Below are positions 42,643-51,353 of a DNA stretch of 64,000 nt, piece by piece. How positions within the stretch are numbered: the first letter of the stretch is position 1; every line of letters starts with the position of its first letter. The DNA is from Gluconobacter cerevisiae (lineage in GTDB: Bacteria > Pseudomonadota > Alphaproteobacteria > Acetobacterales > Acetobacteraceae): contig NZ_JABCQO010000004.1 in assembly GCF_015244675.1 (NCBI RefSeq), positions 142,923 through 206,922 of the forward strand, in the 5' to 3' direction. The position numbers and the translations under genes are program-made. The notes under the pieces were generated by a model. That model searched no databases. It was not told the DNA's origin and saw only the letters and a list, made by a program, of their open reading frames with translations.

Positions 42643-42659
42643 CTCAGGACTCATTCTTT
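42643..42659 (+). repeat. Solo copy of an IS-end sequence
   Basis: The 17 bases here (CTCAGGACTCATTCTTT) are identical to 63895-63911, which form the 3' end of the IS5-family element at the right edge. Both copies are preceded by CTAG, and this one touches the stop codon of the symporter. It is best read as a remnant left by insertion and decay or imprecise excision. Confidence 0.65.
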
Positions 42660-42765
42660 TTTGCGCGGGTAAGAAGCCTTTGCCGCCAGCCTGCCAAAAG
42701 TCGAATGGTTGTGGCAGGTTCTGGCCCGTTCGAAACCAATGAGTTCAAACGGGCCAGATAGATCA

Positions 42766-44058
42766 TTAGTCCAGCCGAATGGAAGGGCGGACAAAGCCTT
42801 CCACCCAGTCTGAGAAAAACGAGATCAGGCCGCGATAGTATCCGAACAGTTCGATTTGGTGCTGACGATACAGCATAATATGCCCCAGCCTCGCCGACAG
42901 GCCGTGAGAAAATCCACCACCCCAGACAGTTCCTCCCGGTAGGGCAGCCCAGCCGTTGTATTTGCCCAGCGCCACGATAGCACCCTTATTATGGAAGATG
43001 CATCCTGGCACATCCCGTCCATGCTCGATCCAGGCTGGCAGATGCCGCCCCAGATGATTGGCCTGCTGTCGGGCAACCTGTGCCGTAGCTGGCAAAGGAT
43101 CGTCTTCGATGAACGAGCAGTCTCCCATGACGAAGATATTTGGATCATCCTTCGACGAAAGATTGCTGTTGACCAAGAGCTGTCCTGACCGGTTCAGTGA
43201 CAGACCGCCATAAGTCTGCGTGACCTGCGGAGCTTTCACGCCAGCAGCCCAGACACGAAGTTTGGCCGGAACATGTGTGCCATCCTTGAGAATGAAACCG
43301 TCGGCATCCGCTCCGGCAACACGGGCACTCGTTCGGACCGTGACGCCAATCCGCTCCAGTTCATTTTTGGCAGCTTCAGAGACTGATTCAGGGAAAGCGG
43401 GCAAAATACGCGCCCCGGACTGCAGCAGCGTGACATGCAGCTTGGGGGGAGTCCGGCCGAAAGCATGCAGGCTGTAGGGATCTACAATATCAAGTGCTTT
43501 GTGGAGTTCCGCCGCAAGCTGCGTCCCCGTTGCACCTCCGCCGACAATCGCGATATCCAGTTCCGAAGTATTGGCGAACGCCTTTAGTAATTCCATACGG
43601 AATTTTTCATTGAAGTGGTTGGCATCGACTAGGTTATCGATCGGCAGGCAATGCTCCTTTACGCCTGGCGTGCCGAAATCGTTGGCACAACTCCCAATCG
43701 CCAACACCAGTGCGTCATAGCGCAGGGTTCGGCTATCCAGTACGAGGGTACCATCCGAAGCATAAAACGGACTAAGAACTACTTCCTTCTTATCCCTGTC
43801 AACCGAAACGACCTCTCCGGGCCAGAATTCAAAATGATACCGGCTGGCCTGCGTGATAAAACTGACGCGGTCGTTTTCATTCAGAACGGTTCCGGCAGCG
43901 AAGCAGTGCAGCATCGGTTTCCAGACATGGGAAAAGCTTTTGTCAATGAGGGTAACGCGGGCTTTGCCGCGCTTGCCAAGGGATTTTCCCAACTGGGTCG
44001 CCAGTGAGAGTCCGGCCACCCCTCCGCCAACAATCAGAATTTCAGGACGAGACGTCAT
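42766..44058 (-). CDS. ndh: Type II NADH dehydrogenase (NDH-2)
   Basis: A 430-residue flavoprotein from the ATG at 44058 (MTSRPEILIVGGGVAGLSLA). A longer frame is open but lacks conservation. It has two Rossmann motifs (GGGVAGLSLATQLG near residue 10 and AIVGGGATGTQLAAELHK for NADH), VWAAGVKAP, and the FVMGDCSFIEDDPLPATAQVARQQA segment. The hydrophobic or amphipathic C terminus (GLISFFSDWVEGF) docks it on the membrane. It passes electrons from NADH to ubiquinone without pumping protons; in Gluconobacter this enzyme reoxidises NADH for the short respiratory chain. Confidence 0.9.
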   Translation of the reverse strand: MTSRPEILIVGGGVAGLSLATQLGKSLGKRGKARVTLIDKSFSHVWKPMLHCFAAGTVLNENDRVSFITQASRYHFEFWPGEVVSVDRDKKEVVLSPFYASDGTLVLDSRTLRYDALVLAIGSCANDFGTPGVKEHCLPIDNLVDANHFNEKFRMELLKAFANTSELDIAIVGGGATGTQLAAELHKALDIVDPYSLHAFGRTPPKLHVTLLQSGARILPAFPESVSEAAKNELERIGVTVRTSARVAGADADGFILKDGTHVPAKLRVWAAGVKAPQVTQTYGGLSLNRSGQLLVNSNLSSKDDPNIFVMGDCSFIEDDPLPATAQVARQQANHLGRHLPAWIEHGRDVPGCIFHNKGAIVALGKYNGWAALPGGTVWGGGFSHGLSARLGHIMLYRQHQIELFGYYRGLISFFSDWVEGFVRPSIRLD

Positions 44059-44216
44059 TGGTTTACAAGCCTCTGTTTGCACGGCTCCTGCCACAAAAAC
44101 CATATTTACCTGAGTAGAAGGGGTTTTTTCTGGCACGCTGAAAGCTCCGGATGACGAAGCGTTATCCGCTGGCTTCAAGATTCATGCGTTTTTCTTGAGA
44201 AAGGTCCGTCAGGCCA

Positions 44217-44280
44217 ACTCCGGGCGTCATGCGTGATCAGACGCCGGAGTCAGAGGGGAATGGAAATACTTCCATCCCCC
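44217..44280. terminator. Two tandem hairpins downstream of the aldehyde dehydrogenase
   Basis: 44217-44228 pairs with 44240-44250 (11 bp with one bulged G). GGGGAATGGAA (44255-44265) pairs with TTCCATCCCCC (44270-44280) with one mismatch and an ATAC loop. A five-T run follows the second stem only in the plus direction. For the minus-strand dehydrogenase they are 3' structures without a good T-run. Confidence 0.5.
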
Positions 44281-44287
44281 TTTTTCA

Positions 44288-45679
44288 TTACAGTGGAGCG
44301 TCAATATCAACGATGTTGATCAGCTTGTGATTGACGAATTCTTTAATACCCAGACCGATCAGTTCACGACCAAAGCCGGAGTTCTTGATGCCCCCGAATG
44401 GCAGGTCTGCCTTGGGAATGAGCGGATGGTTGATGAACACCATACCCGTCCGGATGCGAGATGCCACATGTGCGCCACGGGTTTCATCCTTCGTAAAAAC
44501 GGCACCACCCAGCCCATAGGGGGAGTCGTTTGCGATGCGTACCGCGTCATCTTCGTCCTTGGCGCGATAAAGCTGCGTCACCGGCCCAAAGAATTCCCAG
44601 TGCCGGGCTGCATTGTTGCCATCCAGTCCCGTCATCAGCAGGGGACGGAAGAAAGAGCCTTTTTCTGGTACGGGTGCACCAATGACCTCAACCTTCGCAC
44701 CATGCTTTCTGGCCTCTTCGACCTGACGTTCCAAATCGTCCTTCGCGCCCTGAGAACAGACAGGTGCAAGCGTTGTCGCTGGATTCATTGGGTCGCCAGC
44801 CTTCAGCTCGGCAACACCCTTCTTATATAATTCCAGAAAACGGTCATAAACGGCGTCTGCCACGATAAGGCGCTTGGCGGATACACAGACCTGGCCTGCA
44901 TTCCAATGGCGTCCAATCACCGCAAATTTTGCCGCCTTTTCAACGTCTGCATCGTCCAGAACGATGAAAGCATCTGCCCCACCCAGTTCCATCATGGATT
45001 TCTTGAGTGCTTTGCCAGCCGTAGCGGCGATGATGGTACCAGCCCCTTCGGAGCCCGTCAGCGCAACGCCAACAACACGGGGATCACTCAGGATCATCTC
45101 GGTATGATGACGGGCCGTGTAAAGATTACGGAACAGTCCAACCGGAATCCCAGCCTCCTTCATAAGCTCTTCGCAGATGGCGGCACATTGCGGCAGGTTG
45201 GACGCGTGCTTGAGAATGACCGCGTTACCGGCAGAAAGCTGCGGCGCAATGATGCGGACGACCTGATAGAAGGGAAAATTCCACGGTTCGATCGCAAGAA
45301 CAATCCCAAGCGGTTCGTGAACCAGAACAGCTTTGCCCTCGGCAGGATCGGCAACGGGGAGAGATTCCGGTTTCAGCAGCTCTTCGGCATATTTGGCATA
45401 ATATTCGAAGATTTCGGCGGAAAGGATGACCTCTTTCTTGGATTCCGAGAAAAGCTTGCCCATTTCCAGCGTGCCAAGGCGGGCATATTTATCGACGTCA
45501 CGACGCAAAATGTCAGCCGCAGCCTTCATGATCCGTGCGCGCTCGGCAAATGAGGTCTCACGCCACTTTTCATAGGCAGCATGGGCCTGGGTCAGAGCCG
45601 CCTGAACTTCTGCATCCGTTGCATTCGGAAAGGTTGCCAGCACTTCGCCGGTAAAAGGATTGGTACTTGCGTAAGCCAT
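44288..45679 (-). CDS. NAD(P)-dependent aldehyde dehydrogenase, succinate-semialdehyde type
   Basis: A 463-residue enzyme from the ATG at 45679 (MAYASTNPFTGEVL), with GAGG 6 nt upstream. The catalytic Cys is in HWNAGQVCVSAKR (about residue 275) and the general base Glu in MELGGADAF. The cofactor loop is GVALTGSEGAG, with the conserved EPWNFPF segment. The closest family resemblance is short succinate-semialdehyde dehydrogenases (YneI/Sad and GabD-like). It could also detoxify other aldehydes, which fits the NemR-like regulator 240 nt upstream and the tandem operator repeats between them. Confidence 0.88.
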   Translation of the reverse strand: MAYASTNPFTGEVLATFPNATDAEVQAALTQAHAAYEKWRETSFAERARIMKAAADILRRDVDKYARLGTLEMGKLFSESKKEVILSAEIFEYYAKYAEELLKPESLPVADPAEGKAVLVHEPLGIVLAIEPWNFPFYQVVRIIAPQLSAGNAVILKHASNLPQCAAICEELMKEAGIPVGLFRNLYTARHHTEMILSDPRVVGVALTGSEGAGTIIAATAGKALKKSMMELGGADAFIVLDDADVEKAAKFAVIGRHWNAGQVCVSAKRLIVADAVYDRFLELYKKGVAELKAGDPMNPATTLAPVCSQGAKDDLERQVEEARKHGAKVEVIGAPVPEKGSFFRPLLMTGLDGNNAARHWEFFGPVTQLYRAKDEDDAVRIANDSPYGLGGAVFTKDETRGAHVASRIRTGMVFINHPLIPKADLPFGGIKNSGFGRELIGLGIKEFVNHKLINIVDIDAPL

Positions 45680-45842
45680 TCTTACCTCGTGTTGCATATA
45701 TGGAAAAAGTGACGCTGAGCAGAGCCTGCCCTTTTCATGCAGATGGCCATTCGGTTCCGTCCGCTCCGGGCACGAAACGTATGACTCTCTGTTGAATGGG
45801 CAGGGAATGACTCCCTCCTCAGACGATCTTTTCCCGATAAGA

Positions 45843-45880
45843 ATTAGACCGGTCGTATATTATTAGACCGGTCGTCTATA
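45843..45880. promoter_or_regulatory. Tandem TetR-type operator repeats upstream of the aldehyde dehydrogenase
   Basis: ATTAGACCGGTCGT occurs twice, at 45843-45856 and 45862-45875, with a 19-bp period. Each copy contains the palindrome GACCGGTC, and the second extends to an inverted repeat TAGAC-N5-GTCTA (45864-45878). The AT-rich spacer (TAATAATATA on the minus strand) could be the -10 region of the dehydrogenase. Binding by the adjacent NemR-like protein is an inference from position and symmetry. Confidence 0.7.
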
Positions 45881-45918
45881 GAATCGAGCCGACAAGAGGC
45901 GAGGCCTCGCTGCCGTCT

Positions 45919-46515
45919 TCAGGTATGATCGAGAAAGCTTTTCGTCGCTACCCATGCATTATCAAATGGATGTGAGTCTCTGGTGATCTTGACCATCAGA
46001 GTTGCGCCAAGCCACTGCTGATAAAGTGCCTGTGCAAGGATATAGCAATTCATGGCAGACTGGATGGACCCATCCTCCTGCCCTGCCCGGACGATCGCCG
46101 TAATGCGTTCGACTGCCTGTTCCGTTCCGTTTTTGAGAATATGGCGCATTCGCTCCGAAAGGTCCGAAACCTCGGCTCCCAACTTAACGATCAGACATTT
46201 ATCGCCTGTTTTTCCGTCAACATGTGTTTCCCACCAGAACTGGCAGTAGGCGAGAATTCTCTCCCGACCATTTTTCCCTGACGTTCCGAACATGATGTCC
46301 ATCTTGGCCAGATAATCAGAGATATAAAGGTGGAGAAGTTCTTCGCCAAATGCCTCTTTGGACTCAAAATAATGATAAAAAGAGCCCTTCGGAATTCCAG
46401 CGACCTCAATGATCTGAGAAATACCCACTGCTGAAAAACCCTGACTTCCGATCAGGGGACGAGCCGCATCCACAATGGTGCGTCTGACAAGCATCTGTTT
46501 GGTTGCAACGGTCAT
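45919..46515 (-). CDS. TetR-family regulator, NemR-like
   Basis: A 198-residue repressor. The helix-turn-helix lies at about 12-55 (FSAVGISQIIEVAGIPKGSFYHYFESKEAFGEELL). The ligand domain matches NemR closely around CLIVKLGAEVSDLSERMR. Cys107 aligns with the sensing Cys106 of E. coli NemR and Lys176 (WLGATLMVKITR) with its Lys175, the pair that forms the reversible bond on chlorine exposure. It lies on the same strand as, and upstream of, the aldehyde dehydrogenase, with operator-like repeats in between. Expected to sense electrophiles such as aldehydes, quinones or chlorine species. Confidence 0.85.
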   Translation of the reverse strand: MTVATKQMLVRRTIVDAARPLIGSQGFSAVGISQIIEVAGIPKGSFYHYFESKEAFGEELLHLYISDYLAKMDIMFGTSGKNGRERILAYCQFWWETHVDGKTGDKCLIVKLGAEVSDLSERMRHILKNGTEQAVERITAIVRAGQEDGSIQSAMNCYILAQALYQQWLGATLMVKITRDSHPFDNAWVATKSFLDHT

Positions 46516-46714
46516 TTATCATTCATGCGTCCGGTAGCCAGACTGGTCAATATCTTCTCCGGTTTTTGAGGAAACAGAACGGTTTCAGTCGGAATTCAAG
46601 TCATGGATTGTCTCCAGAAGCGATCTGGAACGAACTGGCGTTGAGGCAGGACGTAAATCAAAGGCGGAAAATGGGTGACTTCAAACGGCCTCACTTTTGG
46701 TCGTAAGGTCCTCC

Positions 46715-48109
46715 TCATTCCCAACCGCCGCCGAGCACCTGAAACAGATCAATCTGCCGATCGACCAGATCGATCCGAGCAGATGACAGACGTGTCTGCG
46801 CCTCGGCGTAATTCGCTTGCGCGTTAAGGACGTCGAAAAATGGCGTGCGGCCGAAGCGTTGCAGCGTCTCGGCATCGCTGCTTGCCTTGCCAGCGGAGTT
46901 CGCAGCCCGGTCCAGGTCTTCGAGACGCTCACGCGTTCGCCGATAGGCCGACAGGGCGCTCTCAGTCTGTTTCAATGCGAGCAGAACCGTTCCGTCGAAC
47001 GCACCGAGCGCAGCACGGGATTCTGCGCCAGCCTGTATGATACGGGCTCGGGCCAAGACCCGGTTAGGAAAGGACCATGAGACCAGTGGACCAACGCTCA
47101 AGCCGAACGACGACAACGTCAGGGCATGCGTGATCGACGTGGTGCTCCCCACCGATCCGCCAAGACTGACCTTGGGGTAGAGATCGGCTTCGGCGACGCC
47201 GATACCAGCTGTCGCCGAAGCGAAAAGTCGTTCTGCCTTTCTGATGTCGGGACGGCGCCTCAATAGTGCTGCTCCGTCGCCAACCGGCAGCGGGAGGACA
47301 AGCGACGGGATTATGGTGCATGCCTCCAGTGCGTGCGGATAGTCCGATGGAACGCGTCCCATGACGGCTGCCAACGCGAACAAAGCGGTTTTCTGATCGG
47401 CGAGGATGTCCGGAATGGCGGCTTCACTCGCGAATGCTGCCGTCCGCGCGCGTTCACTGTCAAAGCGCGTGCCGCGCCCCTCGTTGGCCATACGCAATGC
47501 GACATCAAGTGTCGCACGTTGAACGGCAACAACGTGTCTTGCGGCGGCCAGCGCTACGCCATCGGCACAAACGCGGGCATAATTGCGGGTGACGGTGGCG
47601 GCTACGATCACACGCACTTGGTCGCGCGCTGCCTGCGCTGCCTCTGACTGGGCGTTCGCCTCTTCGATTGCACGACGGATGCCCCCAGCCAGATCGAGAG
47701 GATAACTGATGTTCATACCCAGTGCATAACTGAAGGGTGCTGGCAGAAACCGGGTCGGACCTCCGATCCGCGAGCCAGTTGTTTGCCCATTAAAATCCGT
47801 CGTTACGGTGCGTGCTGTCTCGGCTTCGCGTATGAGGGCATCTGCTCTGCCGAGATTGGCGTCTGCGGTGCGAAGATCAGTGTTTGCCGCCAGTGCTTCG
47901 GCGACGAAGGCGTCGAGGCGGCCATCCTTGTAGAGATGCCACCAATGCGGTGGCAAGGATGCCTGAACCACGCCTTCGTCCCTGCTACCAAGGAGCGCCT
48001 TCGTCGCCCCAGGGCGATTGGCAATGGCCGCGTCAGGAACACGATAATCCGGCCCAGCAACGCAGCCGGTCATCAGAAGCGCCATACACAGCGCGAAAAC
48101 AGATCTCAC
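46715..48109 (-). CDS. Efflux outer-membrane lipoprotein, NodT/OprM family
   Basis: A 464-residue channel from a GTG at 48109, with GGAGG 6 nt upstream and a GTGA overlap with the adaptor stop. The lipobox is LMTGC (Cys16). Family motifs include DGRLDAFVAEALAANTDLRTADANL, LRRRPDIRKAERLFASATAGIGVAEADLYPKVSL and the C-terminal RFGRTPFFDVLNAQANYAEAQ. It is the outer-membrane exit for the FUSC-type system encoded upstream. A longer in-frame extension overlapping the adaptor is not the real start. Confidence 0.88.
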   Translation of the reverse strand: MRSVFALCMALLMTGCVAGPDYRVPDAAIANRPGATKALLGSRDEGVVQASLPPHWWHLYKDGRLDAFVAEALAANTDLRTADANLGRADALIREAETARTVTTDFNGQTTGSRIGGPTRFLPAPFSYALGMNISYPLDLAGGIRRAIEEANAQSEAAQAARDQVRVIVAATVTRNYARVCADGVALAAARHVVAVQRATLDVALRMANEGRGTRFDSERARTAAFASEAAIPDILADQKTALFALAAVMGRVPSDYPHALEACTIIPSLVLPLPVGDGAALLRRRPDIRKAERLFASATAGIGVAEADLYPKVSLGGSVGSTTSITHALTLSSFGLSVGPLVSWSFPNRVLARARIIQAGAESRAALGAFDGTVLLALKQTESALSAYRRTRERLEDLDRAANSAGKASSDAETLQRFGRTPFFDVLNAQANYAEAQTRLSSARIDLVDRQIDLFQVLGGGWE

Positions 48110-49002
48110 AGGTGCCTCCCAACCACGTTCGGGGTTGTTGAGGGCAGGATTTCCACCGTCGCCGTTCGCCCGGCGATCAGCTTCGTTCCCGCTGGCACGC
48201 GGTCTATGTGCACACGGACAGGAATGCGTTGTGCAAGCCGCACCCATGAGAATGTTGGCGCGACTTTTGGTAACAGATTTCCGGAGTTCTCGCGCTGGTC
48301 GTCGGCGATTGCGGCGGCAATGCTCTCGACATGACCGACGATATCGGCATCGTCTCCCATCAGGTGGATGCGCGCGCGATCACCGATGGAGACACTGCGC
48401 AGTTTGGTTTCTTCAAAGTACCCTTCCACGCGCAACGTCTCGGCATCCACCAGCGCCATGGCTTGGGCGCCCACAGCCAGATAATCGCCAGGGTGAAGGT
48501 CAAGATTGGTGACGGTGCCCCCGACTGTTGCGCGGATTTCGGTGCGCTGCATGTCGATCAGGGCCACGTCGCGGTCGGCGAGTGCGCGCGTCAGCGCTGC
48601 CTCCGTCGTCCTGACCTTTGCGATGTTCTGCTCGTGCGCTTCTGTCGCGACGAGATCGCGCAACGCCAGATCACGCCGCGTCTCCTTGCGCGCCAGATCG
48701 AGTTGCGCCCTCGCCTCCGTTATGGCGGCTTCTGCACGTCCGAGCGCCGCGGCCCGGCGCGGTCGATCGAGGACGATCAGGAGCTGGCCGGGGTGCACCA
48801 CCTGGTTGTCATGAACCAGAACCTGGGTGATGAGACCGCCAATATCGGTCGAAACCCGTACGACGTCAGTCCGTACGTGGCCATCACGGGTCCAGGGCGT
48901 CCGCTGATTGCGTTCCCATAACTGGAGCGCGACGGCAGCGGCGATGACGACGAGCCCAAGCGTCAAAGCATGGCGCCCCAGAAAAGCAAGAAGGAATTTC
49001 AT
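48106..49002 (-). CDS. HlyD-family periplasmic adaptor (AaeA-like)
   Basis: A 298-residue adaptor from the ATG at 49002 (MKFLLAFLGRHALTLGLVVIAAAVALQLWERN). It has an N-terminal anchor, TPWTRDGHVRTDVVRVSTDIGGLITQVLVHDNQVV as the first lipoyl half, a short hairpin, and EIRATVGGTVTNLDLHPGDYL as the second. The TPWTRDGHVRTD motif is typical of adaptors working with FUSC/AaeB transporters. It overlaps the DUF1656 gene by 4 nt. Confidence 0.9.
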   Translation of the reverse strand: MKFLLAFLGRHALTLGLVVIAAAVALQLWERNQRTPWTRDGHVRTDVVRVSTDIGGLITQVLVHDNQVVHPGQLLIVLDRPRRAAALGRAEAAITEARAQLDLARKETRRDLALRDLVATEAHEQNIAKVRTTEAALTRALADRDVALIDMQRTEIRATVGGTVTNLDLHPGDYLAVGAQAMALVDAETLRVEGYFEETKLRSVSIGDRARIHLMGDDADIVGHVESIAAAIADDQRENSGNLLPKVAPTFSWVRLAQRIPVRVHIDRVPAGTKLIAGRTATVEILPSTTPNVVGRHL

Positions 49003-49214
49003 GGAAGGGGTCCGATGATGGAGAGACCCTGCGCGAGCAGGCTGAACAGGACGACGAAGACGGCCAGTTCGACGAGCGGCCGGATAGAGAGCAGTCTCCA
49101 CGCACCGAGGGCGGTGAGCAGACGCAGCAGCACAACGGTGGTTACCAAGGCGATGCAGGCGCCTCCCAACAAACCAGGAACAAAGACGCTACTGATGCAG
49201 AGGTCTGGGATCAT
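48999..49214 (-). CDS. DUF1656 small membrane protein (AaeX-like)
   Basis: A 71-residue protein with two predicted transmembrane helices (about 10-32 and 47-67). It fits the DUF1656/AaeX family found between AaeB-type transporters and their adaptors, as here. It is coupled by 4-nt overlaps on both sides. Its role in the pump is unknown. Confidence 0.88.
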   Translation of the reverse strand: MIPDLCISSVFVPGLLGGACIALVTTVVLLRLLTALGAWRLLSIRPLVELAVFVVLFSLLAQGLSIIGPLP

Positions 49215-51277
49215 GCTCTGGCCTCGCTGTTCTGGACGGAAGAAAGCGCGAAACGCAGGTCGATAAGCGGGTCAAGCAGCAGGCGGCGCGCCCTCGTCCC
49301 GACGGCAATGAACGCGATCAGCTCTTCAACCTGCTTGCTCAGTTCATCGACTGATGGTGAACCTCTGTCGAAATAATGTGCGATATCGCGCAACAGGACG
49401 CAGATGGCACTGACGGCTTCACTTTCCAGCGGGTCGAGACGCTCGCGAAGACGGCTAACTGCGTGACCAATGCGAAGGTCCCGCACGATCATGTCGATCG
49501 TCTCCGTTGTCGGACGCACCGAAAGACCTAGACGGGGTCGCAACAGGGCGATGCGATCGATTGTCAGATTGGTCCAGGCGGCTTCGGCGGAAACCCTGCT
49601 TCGGACGCGATAGGCCGCGTCTCGACGGCCGAGCAGCAGCAGTCGGTTGATCGCGGTATCTGGGGAGACCGTCTGGAACAACGTCATAGTTGCCGCTCCG
49701 AAGCCGACCCCCATCAACAGCGCGATGCTGCTGTTGATGGCCTCAGCGAAGTCTCCGCCATAAACAGGGCCCAGCCCGACGAGGATCGGGACAGTCAAGG
49801 TGATGCCGAGAGCCATGAAGGCGGTCGACGGCCGAGCCTGCAACGATCCTCCGAACAGAAACGCCGGGGCGAGGACCGCGATCAGCACCCAGAACTCGAA
49901 GACACGCGGCAGGACAGTAAAGCTGTAGATCAGGCTGATCGCGATGCCATAGACCGAGCCAAGCATGTATTTTCGGACATACGGCACCGGTGCATCCACA
50001 TTGCCGAACAGAGCACAGGTGACACCCAACACCGATACAGCCAGCCCTCCATCGGGCCACGCAGACCAAATCCAGAAGAAGCAGCCGAGGGTGATCCCGC
50101 AAGCGGCACCCAGACCTGCCCGCGCCGCCATCATCGGATCGCGATGGAAGACATAGCCAGTCGTTTTCCCATCGCCGTGGAGTGGCTCTGTTGCACACTC
50201 TGCTGCGCTGGCTTCGGCGCCGAGCCGTTCGATATCGTGAAGGAGGCCGACAAGCTCGGCGAGATGACGGGCGATGTTGGCGACAAGGCCGTCGATCAAG
50301 GTGGCGTCATCGGCATGGTTGAGCGAACGGGCATTCTGGAACACCCTGTGCGCTTCTGTTCCGCGATCATTCGGCGTGTCCAGAGTGATCCATCTGCGAA
50401 CTCTGTATAAAAGCTGCGCTAGCTCCTCAGGCATTCCAGGCGCATGGATGAGGGAGAGGCGTTCCTCAACATCGTTGAGGAGCAACAACAGGTGAGCCAG
50501 ACGATCATGTAAAGTGCGCAACGTTGCGCCGCGTAGACGTGTTGTAACCGGATCATAAGGAAGATGCGTCGCCAGTCCCCGGAGCGCGAGCATGTCCAGA
50601 GCCATTCGGTAGCGATCATCGCGACATGAGCTTTCCGAGGCGGTGTTCAATACATCGCGGACCAGTCTTCGGGCATCATGCAGCGTCGCTGCTAGCCTGG
50701 CCTGAAACTGGCCGGTCATCGGCCGGGGGAACACATAGCGATGGATCACCACTGCGCACAAAATGCCCAGTGCGATCTCCTGCACGCGCACAATTGCAGT
50801 GTCGAAGACTGCGCCAGGCGCCGCAACTGCAGGAAAGCCGATCAGGCTGGTTGTGTAGCCGGACAGCACGAAGGCATAAGAGCGCGGCGTGCGGTCGAGT
50901 AGCGACAGAAACAGACCAAGGCCGATCCATCCGGCGAGCACCGCACTGCACACCACTGGCTCGTTGGCGAAGATCGGAACGATTGCCACGGTCGCGAGCG
51001 CCCCGACCAGAGTGCCCATCAGACGGTAGAGACCACGACTGAACGAGGCTCCCGCGGTGGGTTGCGACACGAGATAAACGGTGACGATCGCCCAGGAAGG
51101 ACGCGGCAATCCAATGCGAAGCGCTATGAAATAAGCCAGCATCGCGGCCGCGAAACTCTTGGCGGAAAAGAGCAGCGCTTCACCGTCTGCCCTGAGGGCT
51201 GGGTTGCGAAGCGGGGCGATGAGTTGCGGCAGCGTGGGTCTGATCCACCCGTCCTGCCAGAAGGGCCTGAATGTCAT
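49211..51277 (-). CDS. FUSC-family aromatic-acid type exporter (AaeB-like)
   Basis: A 688-residue inner-membrane protein from the ATG at 51277 (MTFRPFWQDGW). It has two blocks of membrane helices, one at about 45-185 (SAKSFAAAMLAYFIALRIGLPRPSWAIVTVYLVSQPTAGASFSRGLYRLMGTLVGA) and one at about 385-540, each followed by a cytoplasmic region. This is the FUSC layout of AaeB, the p-hydroxybenzoate exporter. It is the first gene of a four-gene efflux operon (transporter, DUF1656, adaptor, channel), all overlapping by 4 nt. Weak-acid or aromatic export is the family expectation. Confidence 0.9.
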   Translation of the reverse strand: MTFRPFWQDGWIRPTLPQLIAPLRNPALRADGEALLFSAKSFAAAMLAYFIALRIGLPRPSWAIVTVYLVSQPTAGASFSRGLYRLMGTLVGALATVAIVPIFANEPVVCSAVLAGWIGLGLFLSLLDRTPRSYAFVLSGYTTSLIGFPAVAAPGAVFDTAIVRVQEIALGILCAVVIHRYVFPRPMTGQFQARLAATLHDARRLVRDVLNTASESSCRDDRYRMALDMLALRGLATHLPYDPVTTRLRGATLRTLHDRLAHLLLLLNDVEERLSLIHAPGMPEELAQLLYRVRRWITLDTPNDRGTEAHRVFQNARSLNHADDATLIDGLVANIARHLAELVGLLHDIERLGAEASAAECATEPLHGDGKTTGYVFHRDPMMAARAGLGAACGITLGCFFWIWSAWPDGGLAVSVLGVTCALFGNVDAPVPYVRKYMLGSVYGIAISLIYSFTVLPRVFEFWVLIAVLAPAFLFGGSLQARPSTAFMALGITLTVPILVGLGPVYGGDFAEAINSSIALLMGVGFGAATMTLFQTVSPDTAINRLLLLGRRDAAYRVRSRVSAEAAWTNLTIDRIALLRPRLGLSVRPTTETIDMIVRDLRIGHAVSRLRERLDPLESEAVSAICVLLRDIAHYFDRGSPSVDELSKQVEELIAFIAVGTRARRLLLDPLIDLRFALSSVQNSEARA

Positions 51278-51353
51278 AGTTTGTTGATAACGAGTTGCAA
51301 CAACCAGATAAATTAGGTATCCAGACAATCAATCACTGAAAGCTGCCAATCCG

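Noticed and set aside
48110..48247. 46-codon extension of the second outer-membrane lipoprotein
   Set aside because: It would bury the lipobox far from the N terminus. The GTG at 48109 has a good ribosome site and gives a normal lipoprotein signal.
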